Assembly: GCF_009687865.1 (NCBI RefSeq)
Contig: NZ_BLAE01000033.1
Span: 124,001 to 188,000, forward strand
Length of the DNA stretch: 64,000 bases
From: Acrocarpospora macrocephala
Lineage (GTDB): Bacteria; Actinomycetota; Actinomycetes; Streptosporangiales; Streptosporangiaceae
Reading direction: 5' to 3'
Made by a program: the position numbers and the translations under genes. This document shows, piece by piece, positions 9,839 to 18,041 of the stretch. The first letter of the stretch is position 1. Each line of letters starts with the position of its first letter. The notes beneath the pieces are model-generated. The model had not been told where the DNA came from. It searched no databases and saw nothing but the letters and a program-made list of their open reading frames with translations.

Positions 9839-11731
9839 CTACACCCACTCTTCACCCTCTCTCACAGCTCTTCCCGCCAGCCGGCGCAGCGCGGCGTCCA
9901 GTTCGCCGGGGGGTTCCTCCGCCTCGGCGCGCTCCCGGGCGTACAGACGGAACAACACGTGCATGCGGTAGCGGACCGTGCCGCAGTCCTCGACGCCGGC
10001 GACGTCGATCAGGCGGGCCTCGGCCAAGGTCTCCATCAGCTCCTCCGGGTGCGCGCCGGTTTCGCCTAGAAGGGGTCCGGCGACCCAGCCCGCGAAGGTG
10101 GGCGCCGCCAGCGTGCCGAGCAGGCGGAACAGCCGGGCGGCCGGGGCGTCCAGGCTCTCGTAGCTCAGCGCCAGGCTGGCGCGGACCTTCAGGCCCCCGG
10201 CCGAGAGCGCGTCCAGGCGTCCGCGCTCGTGCTCCAGCAGGTCGGCCAGGCGGCTCAGCCGCCAGTGCGGGCGGCCGCTCAGCCGGGCTCCGGCCACCCG
10301 AAGCGCCAGCGGCAGCCGCCCGCACAGGTCGGCGATGCGGCGGGCGTCGGCGCGGGCCGCGGCGCGTTCCGGGCCCGCGGCGCGGCTCAGCAGGTCCACC
10401 GCCTCGCTCTCGGCGAGCACGTCGAGATCGAAGGCGCGGGCGTTGGGCACCCCGCAGACCCGGCGGCGGCTGGTGACGATCACGGCGGAGCCGTACCCGG
10501 CGGGCAGCAGCGGGCGGATCTGGGCCTCGCCGCGGATGTCGTCGAGCACGAGCAGGACGCGGCGGCCGGCCATCCTGGCGCGGTAGAGGGCGCACCGCTC
10601 CGCCTCGTCGGCGGGGACGTCGCCGTCCTCGACGCCGAGCCGGTGCAGCAGCCGGGCCAGGACGGTGGCCGGCGCGACCGGCTGGCGGTCCAGGCCGCGC
10701 AGGTCCACGAAGAACTGGCCGTCGGTGAACGCGTCGGCCAGCAGGTGGGCCACGTGCACGGCCAGCGCCGTCTTGCCGGTGCCCGCGCGGCCCGTGATGG
10801 CGGCGACCGCGAGCCCGGCGTGGGCCGCCGAGCCGGACAGGAACCGGGTGAGCGCGTCGATCGTGTCGGCCCTGCCGGTGAAGTCGGCGAGGTCGGGCGG
10901 CAGCTCGCGCCGCCCCTGCGGGGATGGGGGCGCCGGGGCGGGCCGCGCGGGGGCGGGCACGGTCCGTGGCGGGTCGAGTTGCGGAGCGGAGGTGAGGATG
11001 GCTTGGTGCAGGTCCTGCAGCTGGGCGCGGGGCTCGACGCCGAGCTCGACCAGCCGCCGGTGGCCGTCCCGGTAGATCTCCAGCGCCTCGGCCTGGCGCT
11101 GCGAGCGGTACAGGGCGAGCATGAGCTGGCCGCGCAGCCGCTCGTTCAGCGGGTGCCGCTCGACCAGGACCTGGAGCTCGGGGACGAGCCTCCGGTGCCG
11201 CCCCAGGGTCAGGCCCGCGTCCACCTGCTCCTCGATCGCGGCCAGCCGCAGCTCCTCCAGGGTGGCCGCGGCGGTCCGCACGGTGGCCAGGTCCACGTCG
11301 CTGAAGGCGGGGCCGCGCCACAGGGTCAGCGCGTCCTCCAGCACCCGGACGGCCGCCTCCACCCGCCCGGAGGCGAGCATGGCGCGGGCGCTGTCGACCC
11401 CCGCCCCGAACCGGGCGAAGTCGAGCGCCTCCTGGTCGGCCCTGAGCATGTAGCCGCCGGGGCGGGTGACCAGCGGCGAGCCGTCGGTCTTGCCGCCGGA
11501 GCCGTTGAGCAGCACGCGCAGCCGCCACACCCGCGTCTGGATCTGGCCGAGCGCGGTTTCCGGAGGCTCGTCCCAGAGCTCGTCGATGATCTCCCTGACC
11601 GGGACGACCTGGTTGGCGTTGAGCAGCAGGATCGCGAGCAGACCCCGCTGGGTGTTGCCGCCAGGCGAGCACGCCCTGCCGTCAACGGAGATCTCCAACG
11701 GTCCAAGTGTGTGGAACTCAAGTTGCCGCAC
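9839..11731 (-). CDS. SARP-family transcriptional activator (AfsR-like, with NB-ARC ATPase)
   Basis: A 630-residue pathway regulator. Residues 1-95 form an OmpR-type winged helix, with the typical FHTLGPLEISVDG start and GQIQTRVWRLRVLLN. A bacterial transcriptional activation domain follows (about 100-250; RLRGQLMLALYRSQRQAEAL). An NB-ARC NTPase has Walker A GRAGTGKTAL near 315 and Walker B VLLVLDDIRG near 385. The TPR tail of full-length AfsR (about 990 residues) is missing, so this is a short AfsR type. The start is GTG with a weak upstream site, so it is not certain. SARPs bind direct repeats and activate antibiotic clusters; this one is probably the pathway activator, possibly acting at the repeats in front of sbnA and the PKS. 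It is divergent from sbnA. Confidence 0.92.
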   Translation of the reverse strand: MRQLEFHTLGPLEISVDGRACSPGGNTQRGLLAILLLNANQVVPVREIIDELWDEPPETALGQIQTRVWRLRVLLNGSGGKTDGSPLVTRPGGYMLRADQEALDFARFGAGVDSARAMLASGRVEAAVRVLEDALTLWRGPAFSDVDLATVRTAAATLEELRLAAIEEQVDAGLTLGRHRRLVPELQVLVERHPLNERLRGQLMLALYRSQRQAEALEIYRDGHRRLVELGVEPRAQLQDLHQAILTSAPQLDPPRTVPAPARPAPAPPSPQGRRELPPDLADFTGRADTIDALTRFLSGSAAHAGLAVAAITGRAGTGKTALAVHVAHLLADAFTDGQFFVDLRGLDRQPVAPATVLARLLHRLGVEDGDVPADEAERCALYRARMAGRRVLLVLDDIRGEAQIRPLLPAGYGSAVIVTSRRRVCGVPNARAFDLDVLAESEAVDLLSRAAGPERAAARADARRIADLCGRLPLALRVAGARLSGRPHWRLSRLADLLEHERGRLDALSAGGLKVRASLALSYESLDAPAARLFRLLGTLAAPTFAGWVAGPLLGETGAHPEELMETLAEARLIDVAGVEDCGTVRYRMHVLFRLYARERAEAEEPPGELDAALRRLAGRAVREGEEWV

Positions 11732-11931
11732 GCCCTGATCTTCACAAATTGTCTACGTCTGTGAAGCCCCACAGTCCACATGTTCATCGGGTATTCCAGG
11801 GCATTACTCGCCAACCTGGCAGTTCGTAACGTCACTTGTTCAGCTGGCGACAACTCGCCAACGCCCTTCCCGATAACCGGCGCGGACTCGATCCTGCAGG
11901 GGAATCGTCAAGCAGCCGTGAGGTACCGCTG
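11732..11931. promoter_or_regulatory. Divergent promoter region with the cluster operator and an extra half-site
   Basis: Intergenic region between the SARP gene (minus) and sbnA (plus). At 11843-11862 lies TGGCGA-CAAC-TCGCCA with flanks matching, in reverse orientation, the block at 7354-7373. A separate half-site, ACTCGCCAAC, at 11806-11815 repeats the sequence at 11853-11862 with a 47-base spacing. The region is noticeably AT-richer than the genes, as expected for promoters. SARP activators usually need direct repeats, so the half-site pair is a candidate site; the palindrome may instead serve a dimeric LuxR-type protein. Confidence 0.65.
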
Positions 11932-12960
11932 ATGCTGTCCCCGCTGGAGGTACTCCACTCGGCCATCACCGGCACCCCTGTGGTGCGCCTCGACATCTCC
12001 TTGCGCGGGCGCGCGCACGGCGTGCTGCTGAAGCTGGAGAGCGGCAACCCCACCGGCTCGATCAAGGACAGGACCGCCGCGGGCCTGCTGATGGCGCTGG
12101 ACCGGGAACGCCCGCTGACCCCGGGCACGGTGGTGGTCGAGTCCACCTCTGGCAACCTCGGCCTCGGCCTGGCCCGGCTGCTGGCGGCCCTCGGCTGCCG
12201 GTTCATCGCCGTCCTGGACCCCGGCACCCCCCGGGCGACCCGGCAGCGGCTGGTCGCGACCGGCGCCGAACTCCACGAGGTGCACGAACCCGATGGCTAC
12301 GGCGGCTACCTGCTGACCCGGCTCCGCGCCGTGGACCGGCTGCTCGCCGACAACCCGCACTACCGCTGGACCGACCAGTACGGCAACCCCGCCAACCCGC
12401 GCATCCACGAGCGCACCACCGGCCCCGAGATCGCCGCCCAGGGCGGGCCAGGACTGGACGCCGTCTACATCGCCGTCTCCACCGGCGGCACCCTGTCCGG
12501 CGTCGCCGCCCATTTGCACGCGCTGGACCGGGGCGTCAGGGTGGTCGCGGTGGACGCCGAGGGCTCGCTCGCCACCGGCCCCGCCACCGGGCCGCGCCTG
12601 ATCAACGGCCTGGGCGCGAGCCGCCGCTCGGCGTTCCTGCCGCCGGGCACCTACGACCGGGCCTACCGCGTCCCCGACCCGGAGGCCGTCGCCGTCTGCC
12701 GCCTGTTCCGCGCCGACACCGGCGTGGCGCTGGGCGGTTCCAGCGGCAGCGTGGTCGCCGCCTGCCTGCGCGACCTGGCCGCCCCCGGTGCGCCGCGCCG
12801 CCCGCTCTGCCTGTGCGCCGACACCGGCCTGACCTACGCCGACACCGTCTACGACGACGGCTGGCTGGCCCGCCACCGGCTGACCGCCGCCGTCGCCGAG
12901 GCCGCGGCGCGGCTGCGCGCCGACGGCGTCCGCTTCCACCTGGAGGATCCGCGCCCGTGA
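11932..12960 (+). CDS. sbnA: SbnA-like N-(2-amino-2-carboxyethyl)-L-glutamate synthase
   Basis: A PLP-dependent fold-type II enzyme of the cysteine-synthase superfamily, 342 residues. In the SbnA/VioB subfamily the reaction joins O-phospho-L-serine and L-glutamate to give ACEGA, the precursor of L-2,3-diaminopropionate. The PLP lysine is in NPTGSIKDRTA (about residues 39-49), a substrate loop reads ESTSGNLGLG (about 70-79), and the PLP phosphate loop is STGGTLSG (about 183-190). The ATG at 11932 is preceded by AGG 8 bases upstream. Its TGA overlaps the GTG of sbnB (GTGA). The pairing with an SbnB homologue is the main reason to prefer this function over plain cysteine synthase. Alternative: cystathionine beta-synthase-like activity. 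Confidence 0.9.
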   Translation: MLSPLEVLHSAITGTPVVRLDISLRGRAHGVLLKLESGNPTGSIKDRTAAGLLMALDRERPLTPGTVVVESTSGNLGLGLARLLAALGCRFIAVLDPGTPRATRQRLVATGAELHEVHEPDGYGGYLLTRLRAVDRLLADNPHYRWTDQYGNPANPRIHERTTGPEIAAQGGPGLDAVYIAVSTGGTLSGVAAHLHALDRGVRVVAVDAEGSLATGPATGPRLINGLGASRRSAFLPPGTYDRAYRVPDPEAVAVCRLFRADTGVALGGSSGSVVAACLRDLAAPGAPRRPLCLCADTGLTYADTVYDDGWLARHRLTAAVAEAAARLRADGVRFHLEDPRP

Positions 12961-14003
12961 ACTTCACCGAGTATCCGGCGAGCGAGCTGCGCTACCTGCC
13001 GAGGGCGGCCGTGATCGAGTGCTGCGCGGAGATCGACGTCCTGGCGGTGGTGGAGGACGCGCTGGTCCGGCATGGCCGGGGGCAGACGATGCTGCCCGAG
13101 GAGGCCTACCTGGGCTGGGAGACCTCGGCGGGCACGGCCGCCCGGTCGCTGGCCATGCCCGGCGGGCTGCGGCTGTCCGGTGGTCTCGCGCTCGGGGTGA
13201 AGACGATCAACGGGAACCTGGGCAACCCCGACCGGGGCCTGGCCCGCTCGCAGGGCCTGCTGATGATGTTCGACCCGGAGATCGCCTGGCCCAGGACCAT
13301 CATGGAGTCGGCCTACCTGAGCGCCACCCGGACCGCCGCCGTCACCGCCCTCACCGCGCGGCTGCTCGGCCGCCCGGGCATGCGCGGCGCGGCGCTCATC
13401 GGCTGCGGCACGCTCGCCAAGGCGCACCTGGCCCTGCTGCCCGCCGGGATCACCGAGGTCTGCCTCTACGACCGCGACCCGCTCCGCGCCCGCGCCCTGG
13501 CGGAGGCGGTGCGCGACCGGATCGAGGTGCGGGTGGCGGCCGACGCGGAGTCGTGCGTACGCGGCCGCGACCTGGTGGTCACGGTCACCACGGTGACCGA
13601 GGGCTACCTGCCGTTCGAGTGGCTGGCGCCCGGGGCGCTCGTCGCCCACGTGTCCCTCGACGACGTGCTCCCCGACGTCGTACGCCGAGCCGGGCTCGTC
13701 GTGGTCGACGACTGGGACCTGGTCAGGCACGACCACCGGCGGCTGCTCGGGCGGCTCCACCGCGACGGGCTGCTGCTCGGCCCCGACGGCGGCAGCCATC
13801 CGGGGGTCACGCCAGAACCCTCGGCGCGACGGGTGGACACCACGCTCGCCGCGATCCTCACCGGCGCCCACCCCGGCCGCCGGAGCGAGCACGACGTGGT
13901 GCTCAGTAACCCGTTCGGGATGTCCATCCTCGACATCGCCCTCGGCCAGGCCGTGGAGGAGGTGGCCGCCCGGCGTGACGCCGGCGTCCGCCTGGCGATG
14001 TGA
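12957..14003 (+). CDS. sbnB: SbnB-like ACEGA dehydrogenase (2,3-diaminopropionate synthesis)
   Basis: A 348-residue member of the ornithine cyclodeaminase/mu-crystallin family. SbnB-type enzymes use NAD+ to oxidise and hydrolyse ACEGA to L-2,3-diaminopropionate and 2-oxoglutarate. Visible features are ALGVKTINGNLGNPDRGLA (about residues 78-96), the ESAYLSATRTAAVTAL substrate-binding helix, and a Rossmann motif, ALIGCGTLAKAHLALL, near 143-158. The GTG start at 12957 overlaps the sbnA stop and has GGAGG 10 bases upstream, inside the end of sbnA. With sbnA it provides a non-proteinogenic building block for the neighbouring NRPS-PKS. Equivalent pairs occur in staphyloferrin B and viomycin-type pathways. 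Confidence 0.92.
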   Translation: MNFTEYPASELRYLPRAAVIECCAEIDVLAVVEDALVRHGRGQTMLPEEAYLGWETSAGTAARSLAMPGGLRLSGGLALGVKTINGNLGNPDRGLARSQGLLMMFDPEIAWPRTIMESAYLSATRTAAVTALTARLLGRPGMRGAALIGCGTLAKAHLALLPAGITEVCLYDRDPLRARALAEAVRDRIEVRVAADAESCVRGRDLVVTVTTVTEGYLPFEWLAPGALVAHVSLDDVLPDVVRRAGLVVVDDWDLVRHDHRRLLGRLHRDGLLLGPDGGSHPGVTPEPSARRVDTTLAAILTGAHPGRRSEHDVVLSNPFGMSILDIALGQAVEEVAARRDAGVRLAM

Positions 14004-14024
14004 CCCCCCGCGAAGGAGACCGCC

Positions 14025-14717
14025 ATGAGCAACGACCAGATCCGAGCCGTCACCTCCCCCGCCCCGCCAGCGACCCAAGCCGGGCGGCGTCACGCGCTCA
14101 CCGCCCTGATCGCCGTCAACGTCGCCGCCGCGGTGATCGCCAGCGTCATGATCGTCGTCAGGGACGGGTTCGACCTCGCCGCCGTCTTCTACGATGGCGT
14201 CAGCCCGCTGCACGAGTGGGGTGAGCTGAACGGCCCCGCCATCCAGGACGGCGCGTACTGGCGGCTGCTCACCAGCATGTTCCTGCACTACGGCGTGCTG
14301 CACCTGCTGGCCAACCTGCTGCTGCTCTGGCTGGCCGCGCGCCGCCTGGAACCGCTGGCCGGATCGGGGACGGTGCTGACCGTCTACCTGCTGTCGGGGC
14401 TCGGCGCGGCGGTGGCCGTCTACTACTTCGACCCCGAGGTGCTCACCGCGGGCGCGTCCGGCGCGGTGTTCGGCCTGATCGCGGCGCTGCTGGTGGTCAG
14501 CCTGCGGGCCCGGGCGAACACGACCCTGCCGCTGGTCCTGCTCGGCGTCGGGCTGGTGGCCACGTTCGCGGTCCCCGGGATGTCCATCGCCGCGCACGCG
14601 GGCGGTCTGCTGGTGGGCACGGTCCTCGCGCTCGGCTTCGGCCGGGCCCGGCTCGCGGTCACCGCGGCCACGGCCGTGCTGCTGGTGGCGCTGGCCGTGG
14701 CGCGGCAGTTCTTCTAA
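14025..14717 (+). CDS. Rhomboid-family intramembrane serine protease
   Basis: A 230-residue membrane protein of the rhomboid family, which cleaves transmembrane segments of substrate proteins inside the membrane. The expected motifs are present: WRLLTSMFLHYGVLHLLAN (about residues 81-99), the catalytic serine in GASGAVFG (about 146-153), and the catalytic histidine in AAHAGGLLVG (about 193-202). About six membrane segments can be drawn. It starts 21 bases after sbnB with GAAGGAG upstream of the ATG, so it may be co-transcribed with the diaminopropionate genes, although no link to their chemistry is obvious. Its stop overlaps the stop of the convergent DUF418 gene. Confidence 0.92.
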   Translation: MSNDQIRAVTSPAPPATQAGRRHALTALIAVNVAAAVIASVMIVVRDGFDLAAVFYDGVSPLHEWGELNGPAIQDGAYWRLLTSMFLHYGVLHLLANLLLLWLAARRLEPLAGSGTVLTVYLLSGLGAAVAVYYFDPEVLTAGASGAVFGLIAALLVVSLRARANTTLPLVLLGVGLVATFAVPGMSIAAHAGGLLVGTVLALGFGRARLAVTAATAVLLVALAVARQFF

Positions 14718-15907
14718 CGACCGTGGGTGAGAGTGCGGAGCCACCACTCGGCAGGGCCGTACCGGTGGCTCCGCGTCCACCAGGCGCTGAGGAGTAGCTG
14801 GCCGGCGAACACGGCGGCGGCGATGCCGAGCAGCAGCGGCGGGGAGGCCTTCGCGAACAGGGCCAGGCCGTAGCCGGTGAACAGCAGGGCCATCAGCGCC
14901 GACTGGCCGAGGTAGTTGCTGGCCGACAGGCGGCCGGCCGGAGCCAGGGCCCGGGCGATCCCCGGGCGGGCGTTGCTGATCCGCAGCAGGGTGGCCGCGT
15001 AGGCGGCGGCCAGCAGGGGCGCGGTGGCGGTCGTCACCGTCAGGTCGAGCGCCAGCAGGGCGCCGCTGCCGCTGTGGTCCACCAGGTGGGTGACGCCGAC
15101 CGCGAGGGAACCGGCCAGCCCGGCGGTGAACCCCAGCCATTGCGCCCGGACGAGCCACCGCCGGGGCACGTCCTCCAGCAGCCGCACCTGCCCGGCGGCG
15201 AAGCCGAACAGGAACATGGCCATCGCGCTGCCCGCCTGCATGAACCAGATCCCGCTGAGCATCCCCGGCAGCAGGGCCAGGTTCTCGCCGATCACATCCA
15301 GCGGGCCGCCCCGGTAGGCCGCGATCATCTGGCTCGGGTCGTCGAACACGTTGATCGAGGTGTTCCGGCCCACCGACTCCGCCCAGAAGCTGAACCCCGC
15401 CAGCAGCGCGTAGAACGCCACGAGCACGGCCAGCAGGATGACGGCCGCCTTCACCGCGGTGCGCGGCCTGGCCCGGCGTGCCGCCAGCAGCACCAGGCCC
15501 AGCACGGCGTACACGGTCAGGATGTCCCCGCGCCACAGCACCACCGCGTGGAAGGCGCCCAGCAGGAACAGCGCCCCGTACCGGCGCAGCGACCGCCGCA
15601 CCACCGACGCGCCCGCCCGCTCCGCCTGGAAGGTGAAGGAGTAGCCGAACAGGAAGGCGAACAGCAGGTAGAACTTGTCGACGAAGAGCGTCTCGCCGAC
15701 CAGCCGGGCGGCGTCGTCCACCGCTCGGGTGAAGTCGGGGTCGGGCAGGCCGAACGTGCCGTACGGCGAGGCCATGTAGGAGATGTTGACGACGAGGATG
15801 CCGAAGAGCGCGAACCCGCGAAGCATGTCCACTTCGACGACGCGCCGCACGAGGGGCGACAGGGACGGGGAAGGATCCCGAGGCAGCGTGGTCACGCTCA
15901 CCAGCAT
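14714..15907 (-). CDS. DUF418-family multi-pass membrane protein
   Basis: A hydrophobic protein of about 397 residues with roughly eight to ten membrane segments, matching the DUF418 layout. An N-terminal VEVDMLRGFALFGILVVNI segment is followed by an LFVDKFYLLFAFLFGYSF stretch, and the C terminus holds AGQLLLSAWWTRSHRYGPAE and WWLRTLTH. The basic, aromatic C-terminal motif with RYGPxEWLWR-like sequence is the family's hallmark. The biochemical role of DUF418 proteins is unknown to me; some resemble acyltransferase-type membrane proteins. I chose the ATG at 15905-15907, since sequence upstream looks non-coding; an in-frame upstream ATG at 16006 would add 33 unlikely residues. It is transcribed towards the rhomboid gene, and the stops overlap. 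Confidence 0.85.
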   Translation of the reverse strand: MLVSVTTLPRDPSPSLSPLVRRVVEVDMLRGFALFGILVVNISYMASPYGTFGLPDPDFTRAVDDAARLVGETLFVDKFYLLFAFLFGYSFTFQAERAGASVVRRSLRRYGALFLLGAFHAVVLWRGDILTVYAVLGLVLLAARRARPRTAVKAAVILLAVLVAFYALLAGFSFWAESVGRNTSINVFDDPSQMIAAYRGGPLDVIGENLALLPGMLSGIWFMQAGSAMAMFLFGFAAGQVRLLEDVPRRWLVRAQWLGFTAGLAGSLAVGVTHLVDHSGSGALLALDLTVTTATAPLLAAAYAATLLRISNARPGIARALAPAGRLSASNYLGQSALMALLFTGYGLALFAKASPPLLLGIAAAVFAGQLLLSAWWTRSHRYGPAEWWLRTLTHGR

Positions 15908-16160
15908 GATCCGCACGCGTAACTTTCCTATGGTTTTGGCGTGAATACGCCATTTGTGCGGCAATCGGCACGTCCGCCAGTGCGCTGGGTAATGAACGCC
16001 GGTCATGCGCGGGATCGAGGCCTGGTGGCCGGCGGGGCGCTGAAGACCTCGGCTTGAGCGCGCATGTGGCCGAGGGCGGCGTGGAGTTTGTTCTGCACCG
16101 ATTGAACCGTTCCATACCGCAGACTAGACTTTCGTCCAGGCTGCCCCGTCGAAGGAGCTG

Positions 16161-17603
16161 ATGGGATTGACGGAGACGGATCTCTCGCTTCCGCTCGGAG
16201 CCGCCCGGTACAGATGGGGTTCGTTGATTGTCTTCTTCAAGGGTGCTCCGGTCCGCAATCAGACTCTATTTCAAGAGCTACAGCATGAGTCCTTTGGACA
16301 GTTCGCTTGGCAGAGCAATGCCGAGGTGCGTGAGAGCTTAGCTTTCATGCACGAGATTGTGCACTATCAGCAGGATCTGGGCACGGGAGTCGGCCACTGG
16401 GATGACAACGTCCGCCGCCGCCATATACCTGATTGCCTGCTCAGCCTGCGAGTACCGGTCTCGCGCACGGACCTGGCGTTTCCCTTCGCCCGGCACGACG
16501 AAGACGAGGCGACGAATGGTGACCTTGAATACGCATGGTTCGTCTACGAAGATTTTTTACTCGAGAAGCTTATTTTTCTGCACAACAGTGATGTACCTGC
16601 GTCTCGCCACCAAAAGATAGCCGCTATTCTTGCTCTCGAACTTGGCGTAGAAGTTCAGCCAGAGCAGTACGAGTTTTTGTTGCCGGAAAGCATACTTGAG
16701 GGCGAGGCGGCAGCAACAGTTTATGGCACTATACTCGCCTCACAGGCGACTGCGGAGGCCCGTGAACTCATCTACGCTCACAGTGGCATGTGGGATATCT
16801 TTGAGATGAATCCCGCCCCTGTATATCAAGCAACTATGCAGGCCTTTGTCGGTGGATATCCAGACCTTCCAGACGATCCCGATTGGCAGCCTCGTTCCGC
16901 CTTCGATCTTTTTACCTTTCTTATCGACCTCTCCTGTGCCCATCCCTGCCCGGAGTGGTTTGAAAAGCATGGAGTCGATCGTACGAACTTCGAGCCCGGC
17001 GTCAAGTTCTTCCGTCTCGCCCGCGCGCTTGCGGGGCTTGATCTCACTGGGCGCCGGGCCATCGAACATGCTTTTAGTTCGGACGACTTGGAAGCCGCTG
17101 AAGATGTTCTGCTTGAGCGAATCTCTTTCGATTACCCCAAGGCGCGGGAGATCTATGCCGGCTGGGTCGAGCACTACACGAATGATAATCATCGGGGCGA
17201 TAACCGCGTGCTTGCCACACGCCTGGCCTCAGCCCGGTATCGAGCTGAAGTAAAACCGATCATCGCTCGAAAGTCGGTTATGGAAGCCACCATGGCAGGT
17301 ATTCCGGTGCTGCTTCATGGCGCACAGGGTGGCCATCAGGTCTGGTTCGGCGACACCATCATTCAGCCGACCGAACAAACGATGCTGCAAGTCGATGCCG
17401 CGCTCGATGCCGTCCACTACGAGCTGGTCACAGCGATGCTCGATTCTGGGCGATTTCGCTGCCCCCTTGCCACCCGTAGCCTGTGCGGCTCGGCGCAGAA
17501 TACCTGCCGCCATGGCATCGATAATCTTCGTTTGCTGCCTGAAGCTCCTGGCTGCCACGTCCGTGTCCAGCTCGAGGTCAATGGGTTCAACATCTTGCAG
17601 TAA
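16161..17603 (+). CDS. Predicted HExxH zinc metallopeptidase-like protein, unknown family
   Basis: A 480-residue soluble protein that I do not recognise. It contains FMHEIVHYQQDLGTG at about residues 62-76, a classic HExxH zinc site (His64, Glu65, His68), and further on PESILEGEAAATVYG (about 176-190), where a gluzincin-type third ligand glutamate could lie. No signal peptide is seen. The C-terminal part has several cysteines (RCPLATRSLCGSAQNTCR, about 435-452). Base composition is unlike the neighbours: around 16561 I count roughly 45% G+C in 60 bases, whereas flanking genes are above 70%. This suggests recent transfer. The start is ATG with GAAGGAG just upstream. The following small membrane protein gene is only 30 bases away and probably forms a pair with it. 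Confidence 0.8.
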   Translation: MGLTETDLSLPLGAARYRWGSLIVFFKGAPVRNQTLFQELQHESFGQFAWQSNAEVRESLAFMHEIVHYQQDLGTGVGHWDDNVRRRHIPDCLLSLRVPVSRTDLAFPFARHDEDEATNGDLEYAWFVYEDFLLEKLIFLHNSDVPASRHQKIAAILALELGVEVQPEQYEFLLPESILEGEAAATVYGTILASQATAEARELIYAHSGMWDIFEMNPAPVYQATMQAFVGGYPDLPDDPDWQPRSAFDLFTFLIDLSCAHPCPEWFEKHGVDRTNFEPGVKFFRLARALAGLDLTGRRAIEHAFSSDDLEAAEDVLLERISFDYPKAREIYAGWVEHYTNDNHRGDNRVLATRLASARYRAEVKPIIARKSVMEATMAGIPVLLHGAQGGHQVWFGDTIIQPTEQTMLQVDAALDAVHYELVTAMLDSGRFRCPLATRSLCGSAQNTCRHGIDNLRLLPEAPGCHVRVQLEVNGFNILQ

Positions 17604-17633
17604 CAACTTCACGATCAGACTGGAGAATCCAGC

Positions 17634-18041
17634 TTGCGAACACTGGACATAGACGCTGTCAACGCTGAGATCGCTGAAACTCAGGCGGACCTGGCCGTGG
17701 AGGATGACGAGACCGGCTTATCCATACCAGGCCTCGAAACAATTCTAGCCTTCGTGGCAGTCAAAATTGTCATCCCTGTGGTCACCGGGTTCCTGGGTAA
17801 GCACCTGTACGACAAATATCAGGATCTGCGCTCTCGCCGCGACACCGAGGCCGCCATCGCTGACCTGGCTCAACCTGGTGCGCTTGTCCGCGCGGACGCG
17901 TCGTCGATCGACATAGAACAGCTACGTCGCGAGGTCGTCGCCATGGCCGTGGCGGAAGGAATCGATGTCCGGCTTGCGGACGCGGTGGTGTCCAAAACCA
18001 TCAGCAGAATTCATGAGCGGTATTTCCGTGCTTCCGAGTAG
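17634..18041 (+). CDS. Small single-span membrane protein, unknown function
   Basis: A 135-residue protein without a recognisable family. An acidic N-terminal segment (residues 1-30) is followed by one hydrophobic stretch, ILAFVAVKIVIPVVTGFLG (about 37-55), then a charged, helical C-terminal region (LRREVVAMAVAEGIDVRLAD, about 98-117). The start is TTG at 17634, supported by TGGAGA 7 bases upstream. It lies 30 bases after the HExxH gene and shares its reduced G+C. A membrane tether or inhibitor of the putative peptidase is a reasonable guess, nothing more. Confidence 0.7.
   Translation: MRTLDIDAVNAEIAETQADLAVEDDETGLSIPGLETILAFVAVKIVIPVVTGFLGKHLYDKYQDLRSRRDTEAAIADLAQPGALVRADASSIDIEQLRREVVAMAVAEGIDVRLADAVVSKTISRIHERYFRASE

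Noticed and set aside
14025-15907. Rhomboid protease and DUF418 protein as parts of the biosynthetic cluster
   Set aside because: Rhomboid is close to sbnB, but neither family has a known role in Dap, PKS or NRPS chemistry. I list them as neighbours only.
12849-16115. A 1088-codon minus-strand open frame antisense to sbnB, rhomboid and part of the DUF418 region
   Set aside because: It has no family-like sequence, is rich in Arg/Gly/Pro, and overlaps well-supported genes. Long antisense frames are expected at this G+C. The same holds for the long antisense frames across the PKS, the NTPase operon and the methyl operon.
16018-16136. A short minus-strand peptide reading with GTVQSVQNKLHAALGHM
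   Set aside because: It looks protein-like for about 30 residues and ends in a stop, but has no start signal. It may be the tail of a lost gene or chance.
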